From Paenibacillus sp. LHD-117 (GTDB lineage Bacteria; Bacillota; Bacilli; Paenibacillales; Paenibacillaceae): DNA of 64,000 bases. This document shows positions 26,499-35,499 of the stretch, one piece after another; the first letter of the stretch is position 1, and the number at the start of each line of letters is the position of its first letter. Made by a program: the position numbers and the translations under genes. The stretch spans positions 1 through 64,000 of the forward strand of contig NZ_JAVFVT010000041.1 of the NCBI RefSeq assembly GCF_030929555.1, written 5' to 3'. The notes under the pieces are model-generated. The model was not told where the DNA came from, ran no database searches, and was given only the letters and a program-made list of their open reading frames with translations.

Positions 26499-28859
26499 TT
26501 ACGCTTGCTTCCGATATTCCGTCGCGCTCATGCCGTTAGCCCGTTTAAATGCCCGGCTGAACGAGTTGAGCGAATAGTAGCCAACCTTAATCGCAATCTC
26601 GTTGACGGACGCTCCGCTTTCGACAAGCAGCTTTTTGGCATGATTCATGCGCAGGTTCTCCAAATAATCGGAGAAATTGATGCCCGTCTGTTCTTTGAAG
26701 AAGTATGAAATATACGTTTCAGAAGTTTGGAATAATTCCGCAAGCACGGTTAAACTGAGATCCGTACGGCTGTAACGGGACTCCATATAGGCGATCAGGT
26801 CTTCCTTCAGCTTCTCGTTATGGCTCTTTTTGCGCTCATGATGTTTCCTGCAGAGGCTAAGGAACGCATCGCCAAGCAGGCCAAGCCCTTCCTCCAGCGA
26901 CCGCTTCGGCTCCGATGCCTTGAGTGCAAGCTCCGTCTCTTCCGTCAGCGCGTCCATGCTGATGCTGGATTGCTCGCAGCACTTCAGCACGGTGCCGGAC
27001 AGCTCGCTTATAAGAATGCGACCTACCGATTGCGGCAGACGTTTGCCGCTTAGATTCTTTTCTTTGATCTGAGCAAGGAGCGATCCCGTCTCTTGGAGAT
27101 TGCCCGACTTCACAAGGCTGATTAGCCGCTGTTCGATATCCGAAGGATAATAATAGGCTCTAGCCGTAACGGCGATATCGCCATGGCAAGCGACTGCTTC
27201 CTCAGCAGACCATTCCTTATGCTGCTGCAGCACACCAGCCTCCTCGAAAGACCGGCTGACGCTGGACCACTGCTTATAGCAGCCGCCCGCTGCGATATAG
27301 GTCGGCACTTGCAGCTTGCTTGCCGCGTTTTCCCTGAGTTCCTCCAGCATTTTTCGCGTTTCCTGCATGAACGAGCTCGGCGAAGCGGCGTCGCCATGAA
27401 TGAACAGGACGATCTGATATTCGTCCCAGTCATGCGCGGTAATGGATTTCCCGTATTCCTTCGCGATCATCTCGCGGATACCGAGCCGCTGAATATCGAG
27501 CTCGCCCAGCATCTCTTCGTTGAATGCGCCTTCGTAGCTGGCAAGCTGCAAGATTGCAACTACAACGTACGGCCCTTCCCAAGCGACGCGGGAATGCTCC
27601 ATCGCCAGAATAATATCTTTGCCCGACGCGAACTGCCCTCTCAGCAGCCGGTTATAGAAGGCGCTTCGAATAAGCGGGAGCTGTTCATCCAGCTTCTCGC
27701 TAAGCGATTCATGACTGAATATAAGACTGGTCACCGAATGTCCGATATAATCCATCGTGTTGCGGACGGAAGCCGTATCCGCTACGTTGCGCGGCGCCGG
27801 CAAGATGCGCAGAATCGTCCACAGCCATCGGCTGTTCCGGTAGGAGAAGTACATCGCCGCAAGCAAACCGCCGATTAAGGCGATAGCCAGAATGGTGAAA
27901 AACGTCTTTTTGATATATTCCACTCGTTCCATGACGATTTTCTCCGGCTGCACGGAGACGTAAGTCCAGCCGTTGTAGCTGGAGGTCGTCCGGGTTACGA
28001 ACATATTCTGGCCGTCCACCATCTGGTGCGAATAGCCGTCTTTGACATCAGCCGGGAGAATGCCGAAGTCTGGATCCCCAACCCCGCTAATGACCTTCCC
28101 TTCCTCATCCGCGATAAAAGCGAAGCCGCCGCTGGCGGCAAGGTTCTGCAGCATGCCCTGGATCTGGGCGTTGTCGATCAGCATCATAACGAGGCCGTTA
28201 TGGTTGCCGCTGCCGAACGGCTGCATATACGTAACGACAGAGGCCGCCTTTCCTTCATAGAGCGAAGGCCGTCCCGGAACGTATGCCTTCGCGCGCGTCT
28301 GCTCCGATAGCTCGTTCTTCCAGCTGGCGTAATCGGTATTTTGATACCTGAACTTCAGGTCGTACAACTGCTTGAGCGTATACATGTTATGCGGAGAAAT
28401 CGCCATTTCGCTGCCGATATACACCAAATAATAGTCCATTAGAAAATGGTTCACGAGCGTATAATCGAACAATTCCTTGTTCAATTCCCGCATTCGAACC
28501 GGATTCGTTCCTTCGAACGGCTCCTTCACATATAGGAACGATAGGGCCTTCGTGCCGCTGGCCGCCTGCATCGCGATCGTCTCGATCTCGACGAATCGGC
28601 GGTCGAGCGTTTCCTTCGTGCCTTCCAGAACGGCCTGAGCCGACTCCTTCGCGTCCTCCTCTACCAGCCAAGAGGTCCGTTCGTAAACGAACCACCCGGC
28701 TCCCCCGAACAAGGACAGCAGCAGCGCATAGGGAATAAAAAAATGCAGCAACACTTTGAAGCTTCTCCGACTCGGCTTATTGTTCAACTTGTCAACACCC
28801 CTTGTTGTGCGACTCCCGGCCGGCTGTCGGCCTGATTTCCTGCAAACGGCTGCGGACAT
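26499..28859 (-). CDS. membrane-bound AraC family transcriptional regulator (YtdP-like)
   Basis: The 786-residue protein has a short basic N-terminus, a membrane helix (about 34-55), an extracellular Cache-like sensor, a second helix (about 310-330), a middle cytoplasmic region and a C-terminal AraC double helix-turn-helix (about 685-783, with LSLTVLAELFQTSETYISYFF and GYYSLNSFSRAFKRANGMSATEYRK). This is the one-component counterpart of a YesM/YesN pair and is typically encoded beside the LplB/YtcP importer it activates. An internal TTG (residue 25) with AAGGGGTG upstream is a possible alternative start. It is followed after 208 nt by the transporter operon. Confidence 0.9.
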   Translation of the reverse strand: MSAAVCRKSGRQPAGSRTTRGVDKLNNKPSRRSFKVLLHFFIPYALLLSLFGGAGWFVYERTSWLVEEDAKESAQAVLEGTKETLDRRFVEIETIAMQAASGTKALSFLYVKEPFEGTNPVRMRELNKELFDYTLVNHFLMDYYLVYIGSEMAISPHNMYTLKQLYDLKFRYQNTDYASWKNELSEQTRAKAYVPGRPSLYEGKAASVVTYMQPFGSGNHNGLVMMLIDNAQIQGMLQNLAASGGFAFIADEEGKVISGVGDPDFGILPADVKDGYSHQMVDGQNMFVTRTTSSYNGWTYVSVQPEKIVMERVEYIKKTFFTILAIALIGGLLAAMYFSYRNSRWLWTILRILPAPRNVADTASVRNTMDYIGHSVTSLIFSHESLSEKLDEQLPLIRSAFYNRLLRGQFASGKDIILAMEHSRVAWEGPYVVVAILQLASYEGAFNEEMLGELDIQRLGIREMIAKEYGKSITAHDWDEYQIVLFIHGDAASPSSFMQETRKMLEELRENAASKLQVPTYIAAGGCYKQWSSVSRSFEEAGVLQQHKEWSAEEAVACHGDIAVTARAYYYPSDIEQRLISLVKSGNLQETGSLLAQIKEKNLSGKRLPQSVGRILISELSGTVLKCCEQSSISMDALTEETELALKASEPKRSLEEGLGLLGDAFLSLCRKHHERKKSHNEKLKEDLIAYMESRYSRTDLSLTVLAELFQTSETYISYFFKEQTGINFSDYLENLRMNHAKKLLVESGASVNEIAIKVGYYSLNSFSRAFKRANGMSATEYRKQA

Positions 28860-29109
28860 AGCAGCACAGCCTGTGTTATCGATAACATTCGTTTACTTAC
28901 TATAGCAAAAATGGCGCTCTCGCCGCACATTAATTTACGTCATCACTCAGCTTTGCCATACAGTACTTGGCAACGCTTACATATCCATTCCGGGCAACCC
29001 GTTCATCCTACAGCAAGTATACATGAGCGCGCCCTATGAGCCAATATCATTCGACAATGTTCCCCTAACCAATAATATGTAAGGGGAGTTTCATAATTTC
29101 CCAAACAAC
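28860..29109. other. intergenic region upstream of the AraC regulator
   Basis: On the minus strand an extended -10-like TGCTATAGT lies about 40 nt upstream of the regulator start. No gene or RNA is recognised in the rest. Confidence 0.4.
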
Positions 29110-29139
29110 AAAAAAGAGAGGACATATGCGTCCCCTCTT
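29110..29139 (-). terminator. terminator of the YhgE-like gene
   Basis: AAGAGGGGAC and GTCCTCTCTT pair around a 6-nt loop and run into TTTTTTG on the minus strand, 43 nt past the stop. Confidence 0.85.
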
Positions 29140-29182
29140 CCTTCAACCTTCTTCCTTCTTCCTTGTTTCCGCATATTCAGCT

Positions 29183-30403
29183 TTATGCTTTGCTAACCGA
29201 AGGAGCTGCTGCAGCTTTCGAGACATTCAAAGCTTTTGACGGCTTCAATACGGAAAGCAGCAGTACAACGAAGCTGACCGCCCCGATCCCGACAAGCGTC
29301 GCCGTCGGTCCGTTCCATTCGAAGCCGTTCCCGTAGAAGAACAGCTCCCTCAGCCCGTCGACCATGAACCGCATCGGCAGCCAAGAGTGGATCCAATCCC
29401 GATAGAAGCTGTTCATGAACTCCGACGGCAGCGCCAGCAGAGGCGCTCCGAAGAACAAGAGAAGAACGAACAGTATGATGCCCCGGATTCCCGTCCACGA
29501 AAGGACCGCGGAGATCATCAGGAAAAACGCGAGAATCGATAACGAGATAAATAAGCCCATATCGCCTATGCTCGGCACATCCAGTTCGAGGAAGCTGTCG
29601 GCTAGCCAGGTAACGAAGAAACCCGCTAATAGCGCAAGAACGACACCGACCGCAACTTGCATCAGCCTAGCTCCGAGCTTTCCGGATTTGCTAGCAACCG
29701 CGGCAGCCGCCTTGCCCACTACGATCGTACTAATCGCGGCGCCCGCGATGCTGGCCATCCAGATCGGTTGGAACAATGAGACCGGCGCGTTGCCCCTTGC
29801 CGTGTTCGGCCCCGTCTCGTTGACGTTCGTGATCTGAGCTTTGATCGGGGATGCGAGGATCGCCGCTTGGGACGGCTTCAACGTTACTCCGCCTGCTTCA
29901 AGCTCCTGCAGCATCTGAGCGCTAATGGCGGAGTTCATTCCGCTAATCATGCCGTTCACCATTTGGGTCACCATATTGGAGGCTGTTGCGTTCATGCCTT
30001 GGTTGATCAACACCTCAAGCTCGGGCTGCTGCGGCGCGGGCGATCGAAGCGATGCCTGCTTCGCGCTGAAGTCAGCCGGAATAATTAATGCCGCATAATA
30101 TTCGCGGTTATCCAGGCCTTCCCCGGCCAACTCGGCCGACTCCAGCGAGACCCACTTCACGGGCGAAGCGTCAGCTCCTTCTGCCGTGCCGGAAGCTTCC
30201 TTGATTTGCTCGACGAGTTGGTCGCCCATCTTAACGGCCGAGCCGTCCGGCAGGGTCGCCCCTTCATCCGCGTTAACGATCGCAATCGGCAGCCCGGCGG
30301 GTTTTATCGTGGCGGACGGATATAACATGAGTACGAAAATAAACAAAACCGTCATCGCGATCAGCGGCGAAGCGAGCAACAGTTTATTTTTGAAAATCGG
30401 CAT
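29183..30403 (-). CDS. YhgE/Pip- or ABC-2-type membrane protein
   Basis: The 406-residue protein has one N-terminal membrane helix (about 10-28), an extracellular domain of about 185 residues, and five or so C-terminal helices (about 215-390). This is the layout of YhgE/Pip and ABC-2 permease-like proteins (DUF3533 group). LPIAIVNADEGATLPDG after the first helix is the conserved family motif. Members serve in export of toxic compounds or are phage receptors; the substrate is unknown. A TetR repressor is encoded divergently with a palindrome between them, suggesting efflux controlled by its ligand. AAGGAG lies upstream of the start. Confidence 0.8.
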   Translation of the reverse strand: MPIFKNKLLLASPLIAMTVLFIFVLMLYPSATIKPAGLPIAIVNADEGATLPDGSAVKMGDQLVEQIKEASGTAEGADASPVKWVSLESAELAGEGLDNREYYAALIIPADFSAKQASLRSPAPQQPELEVLINQGMNATASNMVTQMVNGMISGMNSAISAQMLQELEAGGVTLKPSQAAILASPIKAQITNVNETGPNTARGNAPVSLFQPIWMASIAGAAISTIVVGKAAAAVASKSGKLGARLMQVAVGVVLALLAGFFVTWLADSFLELDVPSIGDMGLFISLSILAFFLMISAVLSWTGIRGIILFVLLLFFGAPLLALPSEFMNSFYRDWIHSWLPMRFMVDGLRELFFYGNGFEWNGPTATLVGIGAVSFVVLLLSVLKPSKALNVSKAAAAPSVSKA

Positions 30404-30445
30404 GGTTTACACGCTCCTTCGTTATTTTACATGGTTAACTATAAC

Positions 30446-30460
30446 TCAACATAGTGTTGA
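30446..30460. promoter_or_regulatory. candidate TetR operator
   Basis: TCAACA-TAG-TGTTGA is a perfect palindrome in the intergenic region between the divergent YhgE-like and TetR genes, 43 bp from the former start. Position and symmetry fit autoregulation by the TetR protein. Confidence 0.6.
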
Positions 30461-30573
30461 ATAATGATCACAATGTACATTATAATGATTTTACAGGGTA
30501 ACTCAATAATCAATAATTACGCTAATGTCGCATACTAAACAGATCGGCGAATGGTGTTGAGGAGGGGTTGGCA

Positions 30574-31209
30574 ATGGTCGAAGATACGGCACCCGATCGG
30601 CGCGTGCTGCGCACGAAACGGGTCATCCGGGATGCGTTTACGGAACTGATGGAGGAGAAAGGTTTCGACGGCATTACGGTGAAGGATTTGACGGAGAAGG
30701 CCGACATTAACCGGGGCACGTTCTATATTCATTACCGGGACAAATATGACCTGCTCGAGCAGAGTCAGTCGGAGATTATCATGGAGATCGAATCGCTTGC
30801 TGCCGCGGGATTCTTGAGCGCAACGCAAGGCGACTGGGAAAGGTTCAAGAAAGGCGAGGCGTTTCCGCTGCCGTTCGTTCAGAAGTTATTCCAGTACCTG
30901 CAGGAAAATGCCTCATTCATGCGCGTCGTGCTAGGGCCTAAAGGTGACCCCTCCTTCCAAAAACGTCTAAAAGAAGTCATTCGGAATCGAGCGGAACCAA
31001 TCTTGACCACTTTCGGAGGGGACATGCTCGTTCCGGTTCATTATCTCACCGCTTACGTCAGCTCCGCCCATCTGGGCGTCATTCAGAGTTGGCTGGATAA
31101 CGGTATGGATCTGCCGCCCGAGGAGATGGCCGATATATTGGCGAAGCTTACATTGCTAGGCCCCGGCCATGTGGCTGGAATTACGCGCAAGCGAGAAACG
31201 CAAGCGTAA
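30574..31209 (+). CDS. TetR/AcrR family transcriptional regulator
   Basis: The 211-residue repressor has the N-terminal TetR helix-turn-helix (about 13-58: RVIRDAFTELMEEKGFDGIT, then LTEKADINRGTFYIHYRDKYDLLEQ). Its ligand-binding domain is of the Bacillus YxaF-like type, with the usual conserved segment near YVSSAHLGVIQSWLDNGMDLPPEEMA. The ATG at 30574 has AGGAGGGG six bases upstream; a TTG two codons earlier is less likely. It is divergent from the YhgE-like membrane protein gene and probably represses both through the palindrome at 30446-30460. Confidence 0.93.
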   Translation: MVEDTAPDRRVLRTKRVIRDAFTELMEEKGFDGITVKDLTEKADINRGTFYIHYRDKYDLLEQSQSEIIMEIESLAAAGFLSATQGDWERFKKGEAFPLPFVQKLFQYLQENASFMRVVLGPKGDPSFQKRLKEVIRNRAEPILTTFGGDMLVPVHYLTAYVSSAHLGVIQSWLDNGMDLPPEEMADILAKLTLLGPGHVAGITRKRETQA

Positions 31210-31321
31210 TCGCCTATCGCCGCACCCAACCAGTCTTCAAAACTAATGTTTTTGCAGTGGAACGTAAGGATTTTCCATACGTACTAACGGATCGTAGACC
31301 ATTTTTCGAGGAGGAATACAA

Positions 31322-31633
31322 ATGATCATTACAACAACATCAACCATTGAAGGTTATCCGGTCAGACAATATTTGGGCGTCATTACGGGCGAGGTTATTA
31401 TGGGGGCAAACGTGGTCCGCGACTTCCTCGCATCGATCACCGACATCGTAGGCGGCCGCTCGGGCGTGTACGAAACCAAGCTCCAAGAGGCGCGCGACGC
31501 CGCGTTTGCCGAGATGACGCAAAAGGCTTCCCGCATGGGCGCGACCGCCATCATCGGCGTGGACATCGATTACGAGGTCATCCGCGAAGGCATGCTGATG
31601 GTCGCCGTCAGCGGCACGGCCGTGGTGGTATAA
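31322..31633 (+). CDS. YbjQ family (UPF0145) protein
   Basis: The 103-residue cytosolic protein is a complete UPF0145 member with EGYPVRQYLGVITGEVIMGAN at the start, a Gly/Arg-rich turn (IVGGRSGVYE) and the ending GMLMVAVSGTAVVV. The fold resembles dodecin-like or heavy-metal-binding domains, but the function is unknown. A strong ribosome site, GAGGAGGAATACAA, precedes it. It is a single gene ended by a bidirectional terminator. Confidence 0.92.
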   Translation: MIITTTSTIEGYPVRQYLGVITGEVIMGANVVRDFLASITDIVGGRSGVYETKLQEARDAAFAEMTQKASRMGATAIIGVDIDYEVIREGMLMVAVSGTAVVV

Positions 31634-31687
31634 GGCGTAAGCCTAGTCTAAAAAACGGACTCATTGAAGACGGGATCATCGATCCAC

Positions 31688-31738
31688 AAAAAAACGCCTG
31701 CCGGCCTCCTCTTACCAAAGGAGCCGACAGGCGTTTTT
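31688..31738. terminator. bidirectional terminator between ybjQ-like gene and eno
   Basis: AAAAACGCCTGCCGGCCTCCT and AGGAGCCGACAGGCGTTTTT pair along about 20 bp with one mismatch. T runs follow on both strands, so it ends the convergent YbjQ and enolase transcripts. Confidence 0.93.
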
Positions 31739-31798
31739 GTTTGAACGCGTTCACGTCCGTCTATTCAAAGGACGAAGCGGCGCGGAGCCGCGCTCGTC

Positions 31799-33091
31799 TT
31801 ATTTGAAGTTTTTGAGGTTGTAGAACGCCGCTTTGCCGCCGTATTGAGCCGTGGAGCCCAGTTGGTCCTCGATGCGAAGCAATTGGTTGTACTTCGCTAC
31901 GCGGTCCGTACGGGAAGGAGCGCCTGTTTTGATTTGGCCTGCGTTTGTCGCAACCGCGATGTCCGCGATCGTGCTGTCTTCGCTCTCGCCGGAACGGTGC
32001 GAGATAACTGCCGTGTAACCAGCGCGTTTCGCCATCTCGATCGCGTCGAACGTCTCCGTCAAAGTACCGATTTGGTTCACTTTAACCAGGATGGAGTTGC
32101 CCACGCCTTGCTCGATGCCGGAGGACAGACGCTCGGTGTTCGTTACGAACAGATCGTCGCCAACGAGCTGAACTTTGCCGCCAAGCTTCTCGGTAAGAAG
32201 CTTCCAGCCATCCCAGTCGTCTTCCGAGCAGCCGTCTTCGATCGATACGATCGGGTATTTCTCGACCCACGAAGCAAGCAGGTCAACGAACTCTGCAGGC
32301 GTGAAGGATTTGCCTTCGCCAGCCAGTACGTATTTGCCGTCTTTGAAGAACTCGGTGGAAGCAACGTCCATGCCCAGGAATACGTCCACGCCAGGCTTGT
32401 AGCCAGCGCGCTCGATCGCGGAGATGATCGTCGTGATCGCTTCTTCGTTGGAGCCCAGGTTCGGAGCGAAGCCGCCTTCGTCGCCAACAGCCGTGTTCAG
32501 GCCTTTGTCATGCAATACGGCTTTCAGGTTGTGGAAGATCTCGGCACCGATGCGAAGAGCTTCTTTGAAGTCGGAAGCGCCAACCGGCAGAACCATGAAC
32601 TCTTGCACGTCGATATTGTTGTCAGCATGCTCGCCGCCGTTGATGATGTTCATCATCGGTACAGGCAATGTTTTGGCGTTGAATCCGCCCAGGTATGTGT
32701 ACAAAGGAACGTCCAGAGCGTCGGCAGCCGCGCGAGCGACAGCCATGGATACAGCCAGAATTGCGTTAGCGCCCAGCTTCGCTTTGTTCGGCGTTCCGTC
32801 GAGTTGGATCATTTTGCGGTCGATCGCGACTTGGTCAAGCGCGTCCAAACCGATGATTTCCGGTGCGATGATCGTGTTTACGTTGTCAACGGCTTTCGTT
32901 ACGCCTTTGCCGAGGTAACGGGATTTGTCGCCGTCACGAAGCTCAACCGCTTCATAAGCGCCAGTGGATGCGCCGGATGGCACGATCGCGCGGCCTTTGC
33001 CGCCGGATTCCAGGGCTACTTCTACTTCTACTGTCGGATTCCCGCGGGAATCCAGCACTTCGCGTGCGTATACGTCAACGATAATAGACAT
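31799..33091 (-). CDS. eno: enolase
   Basis: Enolase converts 2-phosphoglycerate to phosphoenolpyruvate. The 430-residue protein has the N-terminal LDSRGNPTVEVEV and SGASTGAYEA loops, the Mg-binding Asp/Glu/Asp of GMDVASTEF, SIEDGCSEDDW and LVGDDLFVTN, the catalytic Lys in LVKVNQIGT, and ISHRSGESEDSTIAD. The start at MSIIVDVYA has AAGGAG nine bases upstream; the frame extends 15 codons further, but those residues are outside the family. It is the last gene of the glycolytic cluster. Confidence 0.98.
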   Translation of the reverse strand: MSIIVDVYAREVLDSRGNPTVEVEVALESGGKGRAIVPSGASTGAYEAVELRDGDKSRYLGKGVTKAVDNVNTIIAPEIIGLDALDQVAIDRKMIQLDGTPNKAKLGANAILAVSMAVARAAADALDVPLYTYLGGFNAKTLPVPMMNIINGGEHADNNIDVQEFMVLPVGASDFKEALRIGAEIFHNLKAVLHDKGLNTAVGDEGGFAPNLGSNEEAITTIISAIERAGYKPGVDVFLGMDVASTEFFKDGKYVLAGEGKSFTPAEFVDLLASWVEKYPIVSIEDGCSEDDWDGWKLLTEKLGGKVQLVGDDLFVTNTERLSSGIEQGVGNSILVKVNQIGTLTETFDAIEMAKRAGYTAVISHRSGESEDSTIADIAVATNAGQIKTGAPSRTDRVAKYNQLLRIEDQLGSTAQYGGKAAFYNLKNFK

Positions 33092-33151
33092 ATTCAATAC
33101 ACTCCTTCTCGATTCGAAAATAATTTCCTTGCGCATTCCCTTATTCTACTA

Positions 33152-34690
33152 TTACTTGTTCAGCAAAGTCGAGCCGGTCATCTCCGCAGGTTTGTTAAGA
33201 CTCAGCAAATCCAGCATCGTCGGCGCGATGTCGGCCAGAATGCCACCTTCGCGCAAAGTTGCTCCTTCGCTCGTCACGATCAGCGGAACCGGGTTCGTCG
33301 TATGCGCCGTATGCGGACGGCCGTTCTCGTCGAACACCATGTCCGCGTTGCCGTGATCCGCCGTGATGATGCAGACGCCGCCTTTGGCCAGCACCGCTTC
33401 CACCACTTGGCCCAGACATTCGTCCGTCGCTTCGACCGCCTTGATCGTCGGCTCCAGCATGCCGGAGTGGCCGACCATATCGGGGTTCGCGAAGTTGAGG
33501 ATGATCGCGTCGTGTTTGTCCGCTTCGATCTCGCGTACCGTCGAAGCCGCAAGCTCGTAAGCGCTCATCTCCGGCTGAAGATCGTACGTCGCTACCTTCG
33601 GCGAATTGATCAGCACGCGCGTCTCGCCCGGCAACTCCTTGTCGCGGCCGCCGCTGAAGAAGAACGTGACATGCGGGTACTTCTCCGTCTCCGCCGTGCG
33701 AAGCTGCGCCTTGCCGTTCTGCGCCAGAACTTCGCCGAGCGTGTTGTCGAGATTCTTCGGCGAGTATGCGACGTATCCGCCGACCGTCTCGCTGAACAAC
33801 GTCAAGCAGACGAAGTGCAGGCCGACCGGATGGTTCGCACCGCGGTCGAAGCCGCGGAAGTCTTCGTTGGTGAACACTTGGGACAGCTGGATCGCGCGGT
33901 CCGGACGGAAGTTGAAGAACACGATCGCGTCTTCGGATTCCACCAGGCCTACCGGCTTTTCGTCTCCGCCTACGATGACCGTCGGCATAACGAATTCATC
34001 ATAAACCGATTTTTCGTACGATTCAACTACCGCTTTGATCGGATCCGTGTACTGCGGCCCTTCGCCGTAAACCATGGCGCGGTAGGATTTCTCCGTACGC
34101 TCCCAGCGTTTGTCGCGGTCCATCGCGTAGTAACGGCCTTGCACCGTCGCGATGCGTCCGACGCCGATCTCGTCGATCTTGGCTACTAATTGTTCCACGT
34201 ACCCCTTCGCGCTGTCAGGCGCGACGTCGCGGCCGTCGAGGAAGGCGTGGATGTACACATCCTCCAGCCCTTCCTTCTTCGCCAGCTCCAGCAGCGCGAA
34301 CAAATGCGCGATGTGGCTGTGGACGCCGCCGTCGGACAGCAGGCCGTACAGGTGAAGCTTCTTACCGCGGGACTTGGCATGGCGAACGGCGCCAAGCAAT
34401 GTCTCGTTGTCGAAAAACTCGCCTTCGCGAATCGACTTGCTAATCCGGGTTAAGTCCTGATACACGATCCGGCCGGCGCCGATGTTCAGATGGCCGACTT
34501 CGGAGTTGCCCATCTGACCTTCCGGCAGACCTACCGCTTCGCCGCTGGCGGTAAGCGTCGTATGCGGATATTGAGACCAGTAACGGTCGTAGTTCGGTTT
34601 GTTCGCTTGCGCGACCGCGTTGCCCGTTACGTCGTCGCGGAGGCCGAAGCCGTCCAGGATGATTAATGCTACAGGTTTGCGGGAGGCCAT
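33152..34690 (-). CDS. gpmI: 2,3-bisphosphoglycerate-independent phosphoglycerate mutase
   Basis: GpmI interconverts 3- and 2-phosphoglycerate using two Mn ions. The 512-residue protein belongs to the alkaline phosphatase superfamily: ALIILDGFG near the N-terminus binds metal, QMGNSEVGHLNIGAGR holds the phosphorylated Ser, and CIITADHGNAD near the C-terminus completes the metal site. Its start lies one base after the tpiA stop (TAAGATG), so translation is coupled. Gene order is tpiA-gpmI-eno as in Bacillus. Confidence 0.98.
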   Translation of the reverse strand: MASRKPVALIILDGFGLRDDVTGNAVAQANKPNYDRYWSQYPHTTLTASGEAVGLPEGQMGNSEVGHLNIGAGRIVYQDLTRISKSIREGEFFDNETLLGAVRHAKSRGKKLHLYGLLSDGGVHSHIAHLFALLELAKKEGLEDVYIHAFLDGRDVAPDSAKGYVEQLVAKIDEIGVGRIATVQGRYYAMDRDKRWERTEKSYRAMVYGEGPQYTDPIKAVVESYEKSVYDEFVMPTVIVGGDEKPVGLVESEDAIVFFNFRPDRAIQLSQVFTNEDFRGFDRGANHPVGLHFVCLTLFSETVGGYVAYSPKNLDNTLGEVLAQNGKAQLRTAETEKYPHVTFFFSGGRDKELPGETRVLINSPKVATYDLQPEMSAYELAASTVREIEADKHDAIILNFANPDMVGHSGMLEPTIKAVEATDECLGQVVEAVLAKGGVCIITADHGNADMVFDENGRPHTAHTTNPVPLIVTSEGATLREGGILADIAPTMLDLLSLNKPAEMTGSTLLNK

Positions 34691-34691
34691 C

Positions 34692-35447
34692 TTACTTGGC
34701 CCCCTCGATCAATGCGATGTAGGAAGCAGGCTCGAGGCTTGCTCCGCCTACCAGCGCGCCGTCGATATCCGCTTGGCCCAAGTATTCCGATACGTTGTTC
34801 GGCTTCACGCTGCCGCCGTATTGGATGCGAACCTTCGCCGCAACCGCTTCGTCGTACAGACCCGCGATAACGCTGCGGATGTAGCCGATAACGTCCTGCG
34901 CGTCTTCGGAAGTGGAGGATTTGCCCGTGCCGATCGCCCAGATCGGTTCGTAAGCGACGACGACTTCCGCCGCTTGCTCCGCGGACAGGCCTTGGAACGC
35001 GCCTTCCGTTTGTACTTTGCATACTTCCTTCGTCACGCCGGATTCGCGCTCTTCCAGCTTCTCGCCTACACAGACGATCGGAGTGAGGCCGTGTTTGAAC
35101 GCGGCAACCGTCTTCTTGTTGACGATTTCGTCCGTCTCGCCGAAGTAAGCGCGGCGCTCGGAGTGGCCGATAATAACGTATTTCACGCCGAGATCCTTCA
35201 GCATAAGACCGCTGATCTCGCCCGTGAAGGCGCCGTTGTCCTCGAAGTGGACGTTCTGCGCGCCGATCGCGATGCTTGTGCCTTTGGCAGCTTCGATTAG
35301 CGCCGGAAGCGCCGTGAACGGAGCGCAGATCACGCTCTCCACGCCAGCTACTTCCGCTTTGCCCTTCACTTCGGCGAAGAAAGCCGTCGCTTCGGACACG
35401 GTTTTGAACATTTTCCAGTTGCCTGCAATAATCGGTGTTCTGCTCAT
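34692..35447 (-). CDS. tpiA: triosephosphate isomerase
   Basis: TpiA interconverts dihydroxyacetone phosphate and glyceraldehyde 3-phosphate. The 251-residue TIM barrel has GNWKMFKT with the catalytic Lys, IIGHSERR with the catalytic His, YEPIWAIGTG with the catalytic Glu, and the phosphate loop GGASLEPASY. An ideal ribosome site, AGGAGG, lies seven bases before the start. It is between pgk and gpmI in the glycolytic cluster. Confidence 0.98.
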   Translation of the reverse strand: MSRTPIIAGNWKMFKTVSEATAFFAEVKGKAEVAGVESVICAPFTALPALIEAAKGTSIAIGAQNVHFEDNGAFTGEISGLMLKDLGVKYVIIGHSERRAYFGETDEIVNKKTVAAFKHGLTPIVCVGEKLEERESGVTKEVCKVQTEGAFQGLSAEQAAEVVVAYEPIWAIGTGKSSTSEDAQDVIGYIRSVIAGLYDEAVAAKVRIQYGGSVKPNNVSEYLGQADIDGALVGGASLEPASYIALIEGAK

Positions 35448-35499
35448 CTCAAGACCTCCTGCAATGGTTGGTTGGTGTTAATGCTGTTTATCTTTAATG

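Noticed and set aside
31844..34189. 781-residue plus-strand open frame
   Set aside because: It is the antisense shadow of eno and gpmI, which have complete catalytic motifs.
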